Positions 1-8,628 of a DNA stretch of 55,582 bases are shown piece after piece. A program made the translations under genes and the position numbers. Numbering within the stretch: position 1 is the first letter of the stretch; every line of letters begins with the position of its first letter. Location: contig JAKQOG010000257.1 in NCBI GenBank assembly GCA_029565395.1, positions 1 to 55,582 on the forward strand. The letters run 5' to 3'. Under the pieces are notes generated by a model. It made no database searches. It saw only the letters and a list, made by a program, of their open reading frames with translations, and was not told where the DNA came from. This DNA is from Candidatus Hydrogenedentota bacterium (lineage in GTDB: Bacteria > Hydrogenedentota > Hydrogenedentia > Hydrogenedentales > CAILVY01).

Positions 1-20
1 GTAAGGGCTTCGGAATATGG

Positions 21-146
21 TCAGTAATTGGCCGCAATCGTTCCCCAATACCCGCCGCGGGCACGAATGCATTCAACCTGCTCTTCACGAAAAATATCCC
101 TCCTCAGAGTTGGCAAATTATCGCATAAGCGGATAGGTTCAATCAT
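21..146 (-). CDS. Possible short protein or C-terminal gene remnant at left edge
   Basis: A minus-strand frame is open from about base 290 down to a TGA at 21-23. Its only ATG, at 146, gives 41 residues beginning MIEPIRLCDN and ending GTIAANY. The residues upstream of that ATG (LYHEAIGTARVVIGED) also look protein-like, so this may be the 3' end of an older gene whose front was replaced by the divergent gene starting at 225. A GGGGAAG stretch lies only three bases before the ATG, which is too close for a good ribosome site. I do not recognise the family. It could be a real tiny gene, a remnant or chance. Confidence 0.3.
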   Translation of the reverse strand: MIEPIRLCDNLPTLRRDIFREEQVECIRARGGYWGTIAANY

Positions 147-224
147 GTCTTCCCCAATAACAACCCTTGCGGTCCCAATAGCTTCATGATAGAGTGTCCT
201 TGATTTCCATTGTCGGAGGTGCCT

Positions 225-818
225 ATGGCGAGGTTGCGTAGAATTCTTAAATGGGTTATTGCGGCATGCATCATTCTTTTTGTGGCGGCGATCTTACTAC
301 ATTCCACGTTGGCAGGGAGGGGATATACAGGGGAAATTCGGTTGGATTGCGGGGACCTGCGGTATCCCTACCACGGTTGCACCATCTACAAGCGCAGCAC
401 GCCTGAACCGGATCGGACAAAGCTGCTCGCGCTTGCGGCCAAGACATCCATCCCAAAAGAAACCTGGAGCCAATTTACAGTCCCCGCGTTAAAGGCCTGG
501 GACAGGATGTACCGGAATGCTTATCGCAGAGTAGTACCGTGGATTGAGATAGATCCCGAGCTTGCAAAGCTGCTGCTGGAGGACTTGGCAGGATATATGC
601 AACGCCTCAAACAGCATCAGGGTGGTTTGCCCTCGATTTCCATTCTTGATGGTTGTTATGAGAAAGACGGGCAAAATGCGATTTGGCCCGCCCGAATACG
701 CTCTGATTGGCAAAAGGATGAGTTTTTGCAAAATGTCATACATGATCCATTTGAAAATGAAACCCCGGTTGTCCTCTATTTGAGAGCAAAACTCGCCAAC
801 GATAGAACGCAAAAATAA
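225..818 (+). CDS. Small membrane-anchored protein of unknown function
   Basis: This 197-residue protein has a basic N-terminus (MARLRRILKW) and one hydrophobic helix at about residues 9-28, so it is probably an inner-membrane anchor with a large soluble domain outside. I chose the ATG at 225 because GGAGG sits at 215-219, six bases upstream; a TTG at 210 in the same frame has no such site. The C-terminal third carries the run DGCYEKDGQN, IRSDW, ENETPV and YLR. The same run recurs, 40 of 60 residues identical, in a startless remnant at 13995-14180, so it is the conserved part of the family. No known domain was recognised. An inverted-repeat element begins 97 bp after the stop. Confidence 0.7.
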   Translation: MARLRRILKWVIAACIILFVAAILLHSTLAGRGYTGEIRLDCGDLRYPYHGCTIYKRSTPEPDRTKLLALAAKTSIPKETWSQFTVPALKAWDRMYRNAYRRVVPWIEIDPELAKLLLEDLAGYMQRLKQHQGGLPSISILDGCYEKDGQNAIWPARIRSDWQKDEFLQNVIHDPFENETPVVLYLRAKLANDRTQK

Positions 819-915
819 TTATCCCGGATTTCTTCTCCGCCTTTATCCATCCTGGGCATCGCGAACCACTGGCTGACTCCAGCGGCAATTTGTAGAAGAA
901 AGGTTTATTGTAATT

Positions 916-1019
916 GGGAGGGCGAAGCTCCTGCTGAGCCGTCAAACAAGATCTAAAATGATCAACAATACGGTATTTGGATGTTTTGTCTTACGGCTCA
1001 GCAGGAGCTTCGCCCTCCC
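916..1019. repeat. Inverted-repeat element, copy A (27-bp perfect arms)
   Basis: The left arm, 916-942, begins GGGAGGGCGAAGCTCC. It is the exact reverse complement of the right arm, 993-1019. The arms enclose a 50-bp AT-rich core, 943-992. A second copy lies at 14208-14315. Its arms differ at three positions, with matching changes on both sides so pairing stays perfect. Its core matches the reverse complement of this core: both share an ACATCCAAATAC block and an AGATCTTGTTT block, in opposite orientation. The element lies between the convergent 3' end of the gene at 225-818 and a decayed gene end at 1035-1140. It could form a long hairpin acting as a bidirectional terminator, or be a MITE-like or REP-like element. 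No transposase is in the window. Confidence 0.85.
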
Positions 1020-1034
1020 GTGTAAAATAAAATA

Positions 1035-1140
1035 TCAATAGCACACCACGATGTTAATGGAACCCTGTACATCGTGTCAGTGGATGTTTTTTTCACAGGA
1101 GTAAAACAACATGTGGTGTTCCCTAAATTTCCCGCAAAAG
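1035..1140 (-). pseudogene. Decayed 3' end of a paralogue of the 14324-17062 gene
   Basis: Read on the minus strand, the last codons give HDVQGSINIVVCY and a stop at 1035-1037. They align with the end of the 912-residue protein encoded at 14324-17062 (HSMQGSVNVVSTY, stop). Upstream, GN-TTCC-FTPVK parallels GKSWND-FDPAK, but in another reading frame, and an in-frame TGA replaces a Leu codon. About 30-35 codons are recognisable, with one frameshift and one stop, so this is a dead fragment. It ends 15 bp from the inverted-repeat element, as the intact paralogue does (8 bp) at its own copy. A repeat at 1141 abuts its other side. Confidence 0.65.
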
Positions 1141-1218
1141 TAGGGACAGACACCCCAAAAGCATTGAAATATTGCCGCAAGTTTTTAGTTTGATCTGCTT
1201 TTGGTGAGTCAGTCCCTA
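1141..1218. repeat. TAGGGACAGACACC-type imperfect inverted repeat
   Basis: The arms 1141-1163 and 1196-1218 are inverted copies matching at 20 of 23 positions. The left arm starts TAGGGACAGACACC and the right arm ends GTCAGTCCCTA. The loop is 32 bp. The layout resembles REP/RAYT-type palindromes, and the terminal TAGGGAC matches the repeat family found at 34835-42848. The right arm supplies the last residues (Asn-Arg-Asp) and the stop codon of the minus-strand gene at 1209-1472. Confidence 0.65.
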
Positions 1219-1472
1219 TTCTTGCTGTTCATCTTTCTCAGCGTAATCGGGCCTTGGAGGCCGCCGCCGCGCGATTCGCGCTCGAATTCGAGGGCGCGTT
1301 TGTGATAGGGGCTCGGCCAGCCGGGGCCTTGTTTTTCCTGCCACAGCACCGCTTCCGGCTCCGGAAATTTGGCGGCATCGAACGCGGCGGGGGGAGAAAC
1401 AACCAGATCCTGGGGAGGGGTGGCAAGTGCGGCCAGGGAGCAAAAAAAACGATGTGAAACGAAAATATTCAT
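1209..1472 (-). CDS. Short protein of unknown function, C-terminus formed by a repeat
   Basis: This 87-residue frame follows the PHP-domain gene by 40 bp on the same strand. The ATG at 1472 has GGAGGA seven bases upstream, one of the better ribosome sites in the window, so translation is credible. The start MNIFVSHRFFCSLAAL could be a weak signal peptide; the rest is Pro-rich (PPQDLVVSPP, PEPEAVLWQEKQGPGWPSP). The last codons and the TGA lie inside the repeat at 1141-1218, so the protein may be a longer gene cut short by the repeat. The family was not recognised. It probably shares a transcript with the PHP gene. Confidence 0.5.
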   Translation of the reverse strand: MNIFVSHRFFCSLAALATPPQDLVVSPPAAFDAAKFPEPEAVLWQEKQGPGWPSPYHKRALEFERESRGGGLQGPITLRKMNSKNRD

Positions 1473-1512
1473 CGATTTTCCTCCGAATTTGCACCGCCGC
1501 ATGTGCCACGCC

Positions 1513-2859
1513 TTATTTCGCGGCGCAGGGTTGAGTCCATGCCGTTTCTACAGCGGGGTGAAAATAACGGGAATACTTCGCGGGACGATCCGACTCCACC
1601 CGCGCCCGGACATATAAGTCATCCGATTCCAGCCGGTATTCCGCTTCCGTGCCGGATACCGTTTTGACTATCCGCCCAATATCCTCCGAATAGACGGGGA
1701 TCGTGCGCGCAGGGCGGTCGTCTTCTGCCGGACTATTCACGTGGGTTACTTTTTGATCAAATCCCCGTTTTGTTGTGATGAAATGGATGCGATAGCCCAC
1801 CCCTTGTTCCGCCTTCACCCGTACACGGAGTGCAGGGCCCGTGCGGGAAAATGTTATCTTATCGAGCAATACACCGGTCGTGGCGTAAAAATCGCCCTGC
1901 TCCATGGCCGCAAGGATATGGTCCGGTGTGAGGCTCTTGGCGCGCACCATCACCCAGGCATCCCCGGCGCCGCCATTGCCCGTGATCCGTTTTGCATCAT
2001 AATAATGTGCATCGTCCGAAGCGATCCCGAAGAGGAGCGCATCCCCCCGAATACTGCGAAAGGCATTAACGCTATCCCAAAATTTTCCGGGGGTATACGA
2101 CACTGCCTGGGGATTCGGTGCAAACTCGGAGCCGCCATTGCACACCTCGAAAAAGTGTACCTTTGGGCAATCCATCAAATCCTGCGCCACAACGTCGTAA
2201 TAGACCCAAAACGGATGATTTAGCATGAACAAGTACGGCGCGCCCTGTTCAAGCGCGGCCTGTTTCGCCTCCATGATATTCGACAGGATCAATTCCGCGG
2301 CCGGTTTTGGCTGCTCGATTTTCTGGACTAACTCCGCGCCCTTGATGCCGGGTAAGACCAGCGGAAGGTTGACATAATTTTGATGGACGGCATGCCCGTT
2401 GAGCGTTTGGGTGATTTCCACGCCCGGCATCAACAGGAATTTGCCAGGTTCCTCGAATTTGGCCTTCGTCTCCGCATAGGTTTTCAACCGCACCGAAGTG
2501 ACGGGGCCATCGGCCTTGCTCTCCACCCAATCCTTCCCAAACGCCTGCACATACGCATCAAAAATTTCTTTTGTGACATCCGGCGGCCAATCCCCTTCTT
2601 CCGCGGCCACGGGGCGCCATTGGGCGGTGTCGTCCGCAAACCGGTTATGTTCGGTGAGGCAGAGGAATTGATACCCCCGATCCTTATAGGCGGCAATTGC
2701 CTGTTCGGGAAACGCCCGCCCATCCGACCAATAGCTATGCGCATGTAATTGGCCCCTAAACCACTGTGGACTCCCGGCGGCATGCGCCGCCTGGAGTGTC
2801 ACGATGGCCCATAACAGAAAAGCAAGGCCCGCTTTGCATATCCCATTCGCTTTGTTCAT
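1513..2859 (-). CDS. Exported PHP-domain metal-dependent phosphoesterase-like protein
   Basis: This 448-residue protein has a Sec signal peptide (about residues 1-28, AAHAAG cut region) followed by a PHP-type domain. Visible metal-site motifs are LHAHSYWSDG (38-47), TEHN (69-72), PGVEIT (145-150), LNHPFW (213-218) and ASDDAH (280-285), in the order usual for PHP phosphoesterases. Known PHP enzymes hydrolyse phosphoesters at a di- or trinuclear metal centre; the substrate here is unknown, and export suggests an extracytoplasmic phosphate or nucleotide ester. The ATG at 2859 was chosen because AGGA lies eight bases upstream; an ATG at 2868 overlaps that site. A weak promoter-like pair (TTGAAA at 2926-2931, 18 bp, TATCAC at 2902-2907) lies upstream. 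The 87-residue gene follows by 40 bp. Confidence 0.85.
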   Translation of the reverse strand: MNKANGICKAGLAFLLWAIVTLQAAHAAGSPQWFRGQLHAHSYWSDGRAFPEQAIAAYKDRGYQFLCLTEHNRFADDTAQWRPVAAEEGDWPPDVTKEIFDAYVQAFGKDWVESKADGPVTSVRLKTYAETKAKFEEPGKFLLMPGVEITQTLNGHAVHQNYVNLPLVLPGIKGAELVQKIEQPKPAAELILSNIMEAKQAALEQGAPYLFMLNHPFWVYYDVVAQDLMDCPKVHFFEVCNGGSEFAPNPQAVSYTPGKFWDSVNAFRSIRGDALLFGIASDDAHYYDAKRITGNGGAGDAWVMVRAKSLTPDHILAAMEQGDFYATTGVLLDKITFSRTGPALRVRVKAEQGVGYRIHFITTKRGFDQKVTHVNSPAEDDRPARTIPVYSEDIGRIVKTVSGTEAEYRLESDDLYVRARVESDRPAKYSRYFHPAVETAWTQPCAAK

Positions 2860-3297
2860 CGCAATCATCCTTTTGAGGTTCCTTTGGGGGTTATTTTTAC
2901 TGTGATACCATTGCACAAGGCGGCTTTTCAATTTTGCTTTGGCGCGCACAATGCATTGGAAGCGGAAAGAGTGTTCGGAACCAGCGCCGTGAACCGTGGC
3001 TTTTCCGCTTGGAACACCGGAAGAACCACATATCGGCAATTATCGTTCCGATGTTTTGCCGCCGGGAGCGCCGCGGCATGGTTCTGTTTGTCTTCATTAT
3101 CTGCTGGAAGCGAAGAATAGGGACCATCGGCTGCTTCCAGACTGGAAAAATTCCGGGCTGAAACAGTTCTTGCGGATTATGGACTACTGTGGCAAACTAA
3201 CGGCAGTGCGTGAAACAGAGGCTGGCCCTCCTGGTGAGAAACCGGCCAAAGTTCCAGTAAAGCGGGACATGGTCCATGCTTGGGGAGGATGTGCAAG
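2860..3297. other. Intergenic region between divergent genes
   Basis: These 438 bp separate the PHP gene (minus) from the lipoprotein gene (plus). Short frames exist on both strands, but none has a ribosome site or a recognisable product. Only the weak minus-strand promoter-like pair at 2902-2931 stands out. The region is unusually long for this window, and a peptide-like run in one plus frame (about 3000-3200) could be decayed coding sequence, though I could not assign it. Confidence 0.4.
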
Positions 3298-5460
3298 ATG
3301 CGTACACGGCGTTTCCTAACAGTGGCTTCGGTTTTTTTTATGTTCGCACTGATGCTTGGGGCTCTCTATGCCCTGCCTGGCTGCCCGAAGCCCCCTGTTT
3401 CCAACGCTGTTTTCAGCGCTACCGATAACACGGCCCTTTCCGATTATGCGGTGAGTTATCAAAATGCACGGGCCACCCAGACGTCCGCGGATGCGCGGGC
3501 TTCGGTTGTCGCGGCGCTCAAGGCAGATCCGAAGGTGTCCGATGCGCGGCTGGCCGGGGATGAGTGTTCGATTTGGATCGATTTCGCCGATGGATTCCAT
3601 GGCATCCTCAACACCTGTGAAGGCTTTGCTGACGGCTCGCCGGTGGATTTGAGCGGAATTGCGAAAGGGAGCGGGGAAATGCCCGGAGCAGGCGGGAACA
3701 TGAGCGGGCTGGTATCCCTGTTGGATGGTAAACGGTCTGAGAAACAAGAGAATTGCCCGCCCACACCGCCCTCGCCAATGGCTCAAAAGGTTCTGCTGTT
3801 GAATGCGTCCGGCAGCGATCTTTCAGGGGTTGACGATAATATGTTTCCCTACATCGCCAATTCCTTCATCGAATACGACGGATGGAGCCCGGACGACATC
3901 GTTATTAAGAGCAATGCGAATCCTCAAAAACTCCGCCTGAACGACTTTTTCCATTTGGATCAATATGGGGTCATCTTGATTGCAGGCGATGTTGCCTACG
4001 GGGACATCCCCTGGGATAAATCACAGGAAAAAGCCGATGACACGTTATTTTCTTATGCACTCATTCAGGTTAGCCCCACTGCCGAGTATATCGATGCTTC
4101 AACATGGGAAGTCATACAACATTCGGATGATCCGTTTAATGTAGAAGAAGCATTCGACAAGGAGCAGTTGGTTTTTGTCAAAAAAGCGGCTTTTGCATTG
4201 TCACCCACCGACGGTTCGTACCTTTATATGCGCGAGGACCTGTGGCAGGAGCACATGGGCGTGTTGCCCAACTCGATTGTCTATCTGGCCGCCCCCGGAG
4301 GCGAAGACCTGTATAGCCGGTTTGTGACGAATGATACCGGTGATGTGGCCTACTGGGACGGCCCGGTCAGTTCGCAGGATGCCGTCGAATCGATGCAGTT
4401 GCTGACGCATATGGGGAATGACACTGTTGCGGAGACCATTTTTCAGGCATGGGAGGAGGATTGGTTTCCCACGGTTTCCAATTTATATGGCGAACTTGTG
4501 TCTGCTATGCCGGGGGATATTTCCATACATATGACCACTTGGCTCGAAACTTCGGTAACGAATTGGCCTGCCGAGACACAGACGGTTGTCACCGATATCG
4601 TTTACAACGATGACGCTTACGAAGTATGTCCGCCGCTGATAGATACCATCCAGGATATCCCGCAGTCGCCCAATACGTTTATGGGCTTGGTTCCCGGCGT
4701 GAATATAACTGTTTTTGCCCAAGCAATCGATAGCGCCGGCGGGGTGCTGGCCGAAGGACAAACGGATATATGCCTCGCTCCCGGCCCGAACGAGGTCTCG
4801 GTGGACCTTACGGTGGTAGAACCCAAACTGACGGTAGAGGCCACGCCGGATGTATTCGACTCCAACGCGGGCGGTGCGGTGACCGTTACGGCCACGGTTA
4901 CCTCGATCGGTGGCGCTCCCTTGGCAGGACGCGCTGTTACTTTCCAGTCGAGCGTGCCCGGGTTGGTGATCTTAAGCAATACTCCCGTGACTACCGATGC
5001 GGCGGGCAAAGCCATTCTGGTGGGCAACGTCATATCCCTCTCCCCTGGGGAATACGGCGGACCGGTCACCGTCACGATTTCAGCCACCCTCGCCGGTGTC
5101 GATCCCGCCACCTGTTCCGTCCGCTATTGTTCCTACGATACCTTCTCCCTCATGCTGAGCGGCTCCGCCGATCCCAATCTCTTTGGTGCGGGTACGGAGT
5201 ATGAGGCATCTGGCGTGCGGGTCTGGCTCAAAGTTACAGGGGTATATCCCTACGATACAAGTTGGTCGTGGGGATCCGGTACGCGCACCGCAGTTGTGCT
5301 GCGAAACAACCTGAAGTCCGGCGACCAGGTGGAGTTCAAAGTCACCCAGGAGTATGCCGATTACACCTTTGGCCCCGTGTATTTGCATATCACGAACTGC
5401 AACACGACCCAGACCGTCAGCCTGAACGGACTTGGCACTACGAATCTCACTGTGCCTTAA
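3298..5460 (+). CDS. Probable lipoprotein with Ig-like (Big_1-type) domain
   Basis: This 720-residue protein has a basic start (MRTRRF), a hydrophobic helix and a possible lipobox ending ALPGC at residue 23, so it is probably a lipid-anchored exported protein. The ATG at 3298 has GGAGG nine bases upstream. The middle (about residues 155-430) has a globular region beginning KVLLLNASG that I do not recognise. Residues about 495-620 look like an invasin/Big_1 Ig-like domain: LTVEATPDVFDSNAG, then TVTATVTSIGGAPLAGRAVTF, then TDAAGKA. Such domains usually space out surface proteins. No catalytic motif was found. It converges on the ABC ATPase gene, with 63 bp between them and no strong terminator. 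Confidence 0.7.
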   Translation: MRTRRFLTVASVFFMFALMLGALYALPGCPKPPVSNAVFSATDNTALSDYAVSYQNARATQTSADARASVVAALKADPKVSDARLAGDECSIWIDFADGFHGILNTCEGFADGSPVDLSGIAKGSGEMPGAGGNMSGLVSLLDGKRSEKQENCPPTPPSPMAQKVLLLNASGSDLSGVDDNMFPYIANSFIEYDGWSPDDIVIKSNANPQKLRLNDFFHLDQYGVILIAGDVAYGDIPWDKSQEKADDTLFSYALIQVSPTAEYIDASTWEVIQHSDDPFNVEEAFDKEQLVFVKKAAFALSPTDGSYLYMREDLWQEHMGVLPNSIVYLAAPGGEDLYSRFVTNDTGDVAYWDGPVSSQDAVESMQLLTHMGNDTVAETIFQAWEEDWFPTVSNLYGELVSAMPGDISIHMTTWLETSVTNWPAETQTVVTDIVYNDDAYEVCPPLIDTIQDIPQSPNTFMGLVPGVNITVFAQAIDSAGGVLAEGQTDICLAPGPNEVSVDLTVVEPKLTVEATPDVFDSNAGGAVTVTATVTSIGGAPLAGRAVTFQSSVPGLVILSNTPVTTDAAGKAILVGNVISLSPGEYGGPVTVTISATLAGVDPATCSVRYCSYDTFSLMLSGSADPNLFGAGTEYEASGVRVWLKVTGVYPYDTSWSWGSGTRTAVVLRNNLKSGDQVEFKVTQEYADYTFGPVYLHITNCNTTQTVSLNGLGTTNLTVP

Positions 5461-5523
5461 GGGGAGTGTTTTCCCGTTTCGCAGTCCCTGGTATAAACGC
5501 GGAGGAGCCGGCCTTCAGTGATC

Positions 5524-6183
5524 TCACTCAGACACGATGTGGCCTGCATGCAGGCAAATGGCTTTCCCTGCATACCGGGTGGAATGCGCGTCATGGGTGA
5601 CGAGCAGGACCGTGCCGCCGTTGTCTGCAAACTCAACCAAGTAATTGAGAACGATTTCCGCGTTTTCCGCGTCCAAGTTTCCGGTGGGTTCGTCGGCCAG
5701 GAGGATTTTGGGAGTATTCAACAGCGCCCGGGCGAGAGCGACCCGCTGTCGCTCGCCGGTGCTTAATTCGGAGGGAACGTGGTGTGCGCGCTCCGACAGG
5801 TGGAAGTGGTCCATCAGCGCCTGGGCCCGTTTTCGGGCTTGATTCGATGGGATGGCAATCGATGGGACCAGGATATTGCGTTCGACGTTGAGATACGGCA
5901 CAAGGTGAAATTGCTGGAAAACGAAACCCATGGCCGAACCGCAGAAGCGCGCCCGGCGCTCCGGGGAAAGCGCGTAGGGATTCTGGCCTTGGATGGAGAC
6001 TGAGCCGGAGGTAGGCGCAAGCAATCCTCCAACTGTAAGCAGCAGGGTGGTCTTTCCGCTTCCACTGGGACCCTGGACCACGGCGAATTCGCCGGCCTTT
6101 ACCCGCAATGAGACATCTTGAAGGGCGGTAACCGCATTGCGGCGTCCTGTATAAATTTTAGTGAGATTTTTGACTTCGAGCAT
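5524..6183 (-). CDS. ABC transporter ATP-binding protein, LolD/MacB type
   Basis: This 219-residue nucleotide-binding subunit is complete: Walker A GPSGSGKT (38-45), Q-loop FVFQQF (88-92), signature LSTGERQ (140-146), Walker B ILLADEP (160-166) and switch histidine H197. Length and sequence fit the LolD/MacB/FtsE branch, which powers FtsX-fold permeases that work mechanically on periplasmic partners. I took the ATG at 6183, where MLEVKNLTKIY begins the fold; a longer frame runs back into the permease gene. It is the last gene of the minus-strand unit 12284-5524 and starts 5 bp after the permease stop, so the two proteins are almost certainly one transporter. The substrate is unknown. Confidence 0.92.
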   Translation of the reverse strand: MLEVKNLTKIYTGRRNAVTALQDVSLRVKAGEFAVVQGPSGSGKTTLLLTVGGLLAPTSGSVSIQGQNPYALSPERRARFCGSAMGFVFQQFHLVPYLNVERNILVPSIAIPSNQARKRAQALMDHFHLSERAHHVPSELSTGERQRVALARALLNTPKILLADEPTGNLDAENAEIVLNYLVEFADNGGTVLLVTHDAHSTRYAGKAICLHAGHIVSE

Positions 6184-6188
6184 GGGTA

Positions 6189-7478
6189 TCAGCCCTCCCG
6201 CAGGATCTCGGCCGGATCCTGCTGAGCGGCAATCATGGCAGGCAGCCAACTTGAAATACACGCCTGCAACGGCGCCGCGGCGAGCACTATCACCAGCAGC
6301 CGGACATCGAACAAGGAACGCATGGCGGCGATAGACAAGGGGATGCCATCCATGATGCTCCACGCCAGGCCGGCTACGAATCCCAGCGCGTATCCTGCCA
6401 ACGCCCCCGCTACGCCCGCGAGCAAGGCCTTGGCCAAAATGAGGGCGGCGATATGCCGGGCCCGGAATCCCAGCGCGCGAAGCACGCCCAATTCGCTCCG
6501 GCGTTCGCGCACGTTATTCCAGGCCAGCATGCCGATCCAGAGCATAGCCGCGAGGATGGCCAGGGGAATCATCCATGCGGCCAGCGTCTCCCGTTCGGCG
6601 GCAGCGCGGACATGATAGGCGGTTTCTTTCTCGATGGTTTCCTGGCTCAATGCGGCGACGCGGTAGCGCGCATCGAGCCGGATCAAGGCTTCGGGCACGC
6701 GGTGGATGACCTGTGTTTCGGGCAGAATGGCCGCGATCTGCCGGCTGATCTTGTTCAGGTCGCCTTCAGCGCATAGGCAGCTCAGGGCGAGAATGGCATT
6801 AATCTGACCGGGTTTCTTGAGCAAGACCTGCGCCTGGGCCATATGGATCCAAACACTCCCGTCATCCGCATTGCCGCGCTCCTCGTGCACTTGCGCAATG
6901 GTGAAAGGCGTTCCCAGTAATGTAACTTTTTCACCGGACTTCAGGCCCAGTTTTCGCGCAAGGGCGTGGCCGAGCCGCATCGTGTCTTTTTCCACGGGAT
7001 CCAACATTGGTTCCTTGTGATTGCTTTGCTGGTGAAGAACTTCGCCGCGCACACCGATGAGAATGACGGGGCAATTATCCTGTTCCGCCCAGAGGATTTT
7101 TTGATAGAGTTGCGGAAGGAGATGCTGGATGGAAGTGATGTTTGAATTGCACAGGCGGGAGACCAGTTCCTCCGGCATCGTTTTGGAAGCGAATCCATTC
7201 GTCCAGAATTCGGTGAGATCTTCGCCGGCGTTTAAGATGACGACATTGTAGCCCATCGTCTTCATCATTTTTCGGTAGTCATCGCGGGCCACGGCGAGCA
7301 TGCCGGCAGTTTCTTTCTGCTTTTGCCCGGTTAATTCGGCCACCCGTTCGCTGTGTGCCCGCAGGAGGGTGGAAACGCCTGCCAGGCATCCCACGGCCAG
7401 GAAAACCGCGGCAACGCCTAATAGAAAATCCGTTTTGCGATACAGGATTTCATCGCCAACCAATCGCCAAATATTCAT
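6189..7478 (-). CDS. FtsX-fold ABC permease (MacB/LolC-like)
   Basis: This 429-residue protein has one N-terminal membrane helix (about 17-37), a large extracytoplasmic domain (about 40-295) and three C-terminal helices, the standard FtsX/MacB_PCD layout. The coupling region NVRERRSELGVLRALGFR (about 323-340) and the ending DPAEILREG are typical. The periplasmic domain has motifs such as DDYRKMMKTMGYN and GVRGEV. I recall related permeases from Planctomycetes and Verrucomicrobia with the same signatures and no assigned substrate. It pairs with the ATPase 5 bp downstream and follows the bitopic membrane protein by 37 bp. The ribosome site (AAGGAAA) is 14 bp from the ATG, so the start is less certain than the identity. 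Confidence 0.88.
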   Translation of the reverse strand: MNIWRLVGDEILYRKTDFLLGVAAVFLAVGCLAGVSTLLRAHSERVAELTGQKQKETAGMLAVARDDYRKMMKTMGYNVVILNAGEDLTEFWTNGFASKTMPEELVSRLCNSNITSIQHLLPQLYQKILWAEQDNCPVILIGVRGEVLHQQSNHKEPMLDPVEKDTMRLGHALARKLGLKSGEKVTLLGTPFTIAQVHEERGNADDGSVWIHMAQAQVLLKKPGQINAILALSCLCAEGDLNKISRQIAAILPETQVIHRVPEALIRLDARYRVAALSQETIEKETAYHVRAAAERETLAAWMIPLAILAAMLWIGMLAWNNVRERRSELGVLRALGFRARHIAALILAKALLAGVAGALAGYALGFVAGLAWSIMDGIPLSIAAMRSLFDVRLLVIVLAAAPLQACISSWLPAMIAAQQDPAEILREG

Positions 7479-7515
7479 GTTCGGAAATACAGTTTCCTTT
7501 CCTGAGAGCGCTCAT

Positions 7516-8628
7516 CTATTTGTTGCGGCGCCGGTATGTTAAAACCCAGGTTGCCGCCAGCACCAGGAAGAATGCCGCCAGCACGGTTATGATTGCATTG
7601 CGCGCGAAACTACGCGCCGCCGGGTCTTCTTTCCGCGCTGTTTCCGAAACGCCGTCATTTATGATAGCAGTGCCGGGAAGCGGCGGCAATTCCAGCGCAC
7701 AGATTGCCGTATCGCCGATGCTTTTTTCCCAGTCTACCGGCATGAGAAGATCGGCGCCGGGGTTATCCACTTTAATTTCACAGGCGCATCTTCCGACGAG
7801 AAAAGCATTGGCCTTCAAGATGGTGTCCGGATTGATGCCTTGGCCGACGAGCGCATACAGCACCCGGCCCCGGCCATAGACGGGAAAAGCCATGGGTTCG
7901 GAATACTCAGAAAGGTCCGGCTCACTACCCAGCAACATCCGGATCAGTATGGCCTCATCGGGATTCTCCCGGTCTACCGTCAGCACCGAAAATTCCACCC
8001 GCAGGTTTGAACTGTCCGGAGTCTCCGGCTCTTTCAGGACGTTATCCCCCGTCATGTCCGGCAAGTGCAGTGTTTTGTTTGCATGGTCGATTTGTTGGGC
8101 TAAAAGTTTCGCCGCCGCGGCGTCTTTGGCCTGATTGCCAGAAGGCAGAAGCAGCCAAACCCCGGATTGACCATCGAGAAGGCGCCGTTTAATTTCGCGC
8201 CGCGCAGGAGAATCAAGCAGCGTTTCCGGAAACAGTTCGTTTAATGCGCCCTGCCATAGGGGCGGGACAACATGGGCAGTGTGTGGATAGAGAAGGAGGC
8301 CCATGGGCAGAGGTCCGCCTTGCACTTTTTTCCAAGCTGGCAGGTAGTGTTCCATGATGGATTGGGTCACGTCCATGCTGCGCACCTGCAAATTGGCCGA
8401 GGTATTCTCAATCCGTTGTTCGAGGGAGTGAATCCGCGCATGGTCCCCGGGGGAGAGGGGTTTCTCGTGAAAGATAATCAATTCATACTGATCGGCGGGC
8501 CATCGTTCCAAGGCCCATCGGAACACCGGAACACTGCAGGCTTCCGCAAAGAATGAGAGGGCAACACTCAAGTACACGCCCACTGCGGCCGTCCACGCCA
8601 GGAAGCGTCTACTCCGGAAGAAACTCAT
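7516..8628 (-). CDS. Bitopic membrane protein in propeller/ABC operon
   Basis: This 370-residue protein has a hydrophobic helix near each end (about 8-28 and 343-362) with an extracytoplasmic domain of about 310 residues between them and a short RRRNK tail. I do not recognise the family. The position between a beta-propeller gene and an FtsX permease suggests an adaptor linking the soluble propeller to the transporter, comparable in place (not sequence) to MacA. The ATG at 8628 overlaps the upstream stop as ATGA, implying translational coupling. A GTG/ATG further upstream would start inside the propeller gene without need. The function is inferred from context only. Confidence 0.75.
   Translation of the reverse strand: MSFFRSRRFLAWTAAVGVYLSVALSFFAEACSVPVFRWALERWPADQYELIIFHEKPLSPGDHARIHSLEQRIENTSANLQVRSMDVTQSIMEHYLPAWKKVQGGPLPMGLLLYPHTAHVVPPLWQGALNELFPETLLDSPARREIKRRLLDGQSGVWLLLPSGNQAKDAAAAKLLAQQIDHANKTLHLPDMTGDNVLKEPETPDSSNLRVEFSVLTVDRENPDEAILIRMLLGSEPDLSEYSEPMAFPVYGRGRVLYALVGQGINPDTILKANAFLVGRCACEIKVDNPGADLLMPVDWEKSIGDTAICALELPPLPGTAIINDGVSETARKEDPAARSFARNAIITVLAAFFLVLAATWVLTYRRRNK

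Noticed and set aside
998..1180. Minus-strand 60-codon frame
   Set aside because: It reads through a repeat, a decayed gene tail and an inverted-repeat arm; better explained as remnant DNA than as a gene.
5461..5523. Terminator between the convergent lipoprotein and ATPase genes
   Set aside because: GGGA and TCCC can pair over only four bases and there is no T-run, too weak to call.
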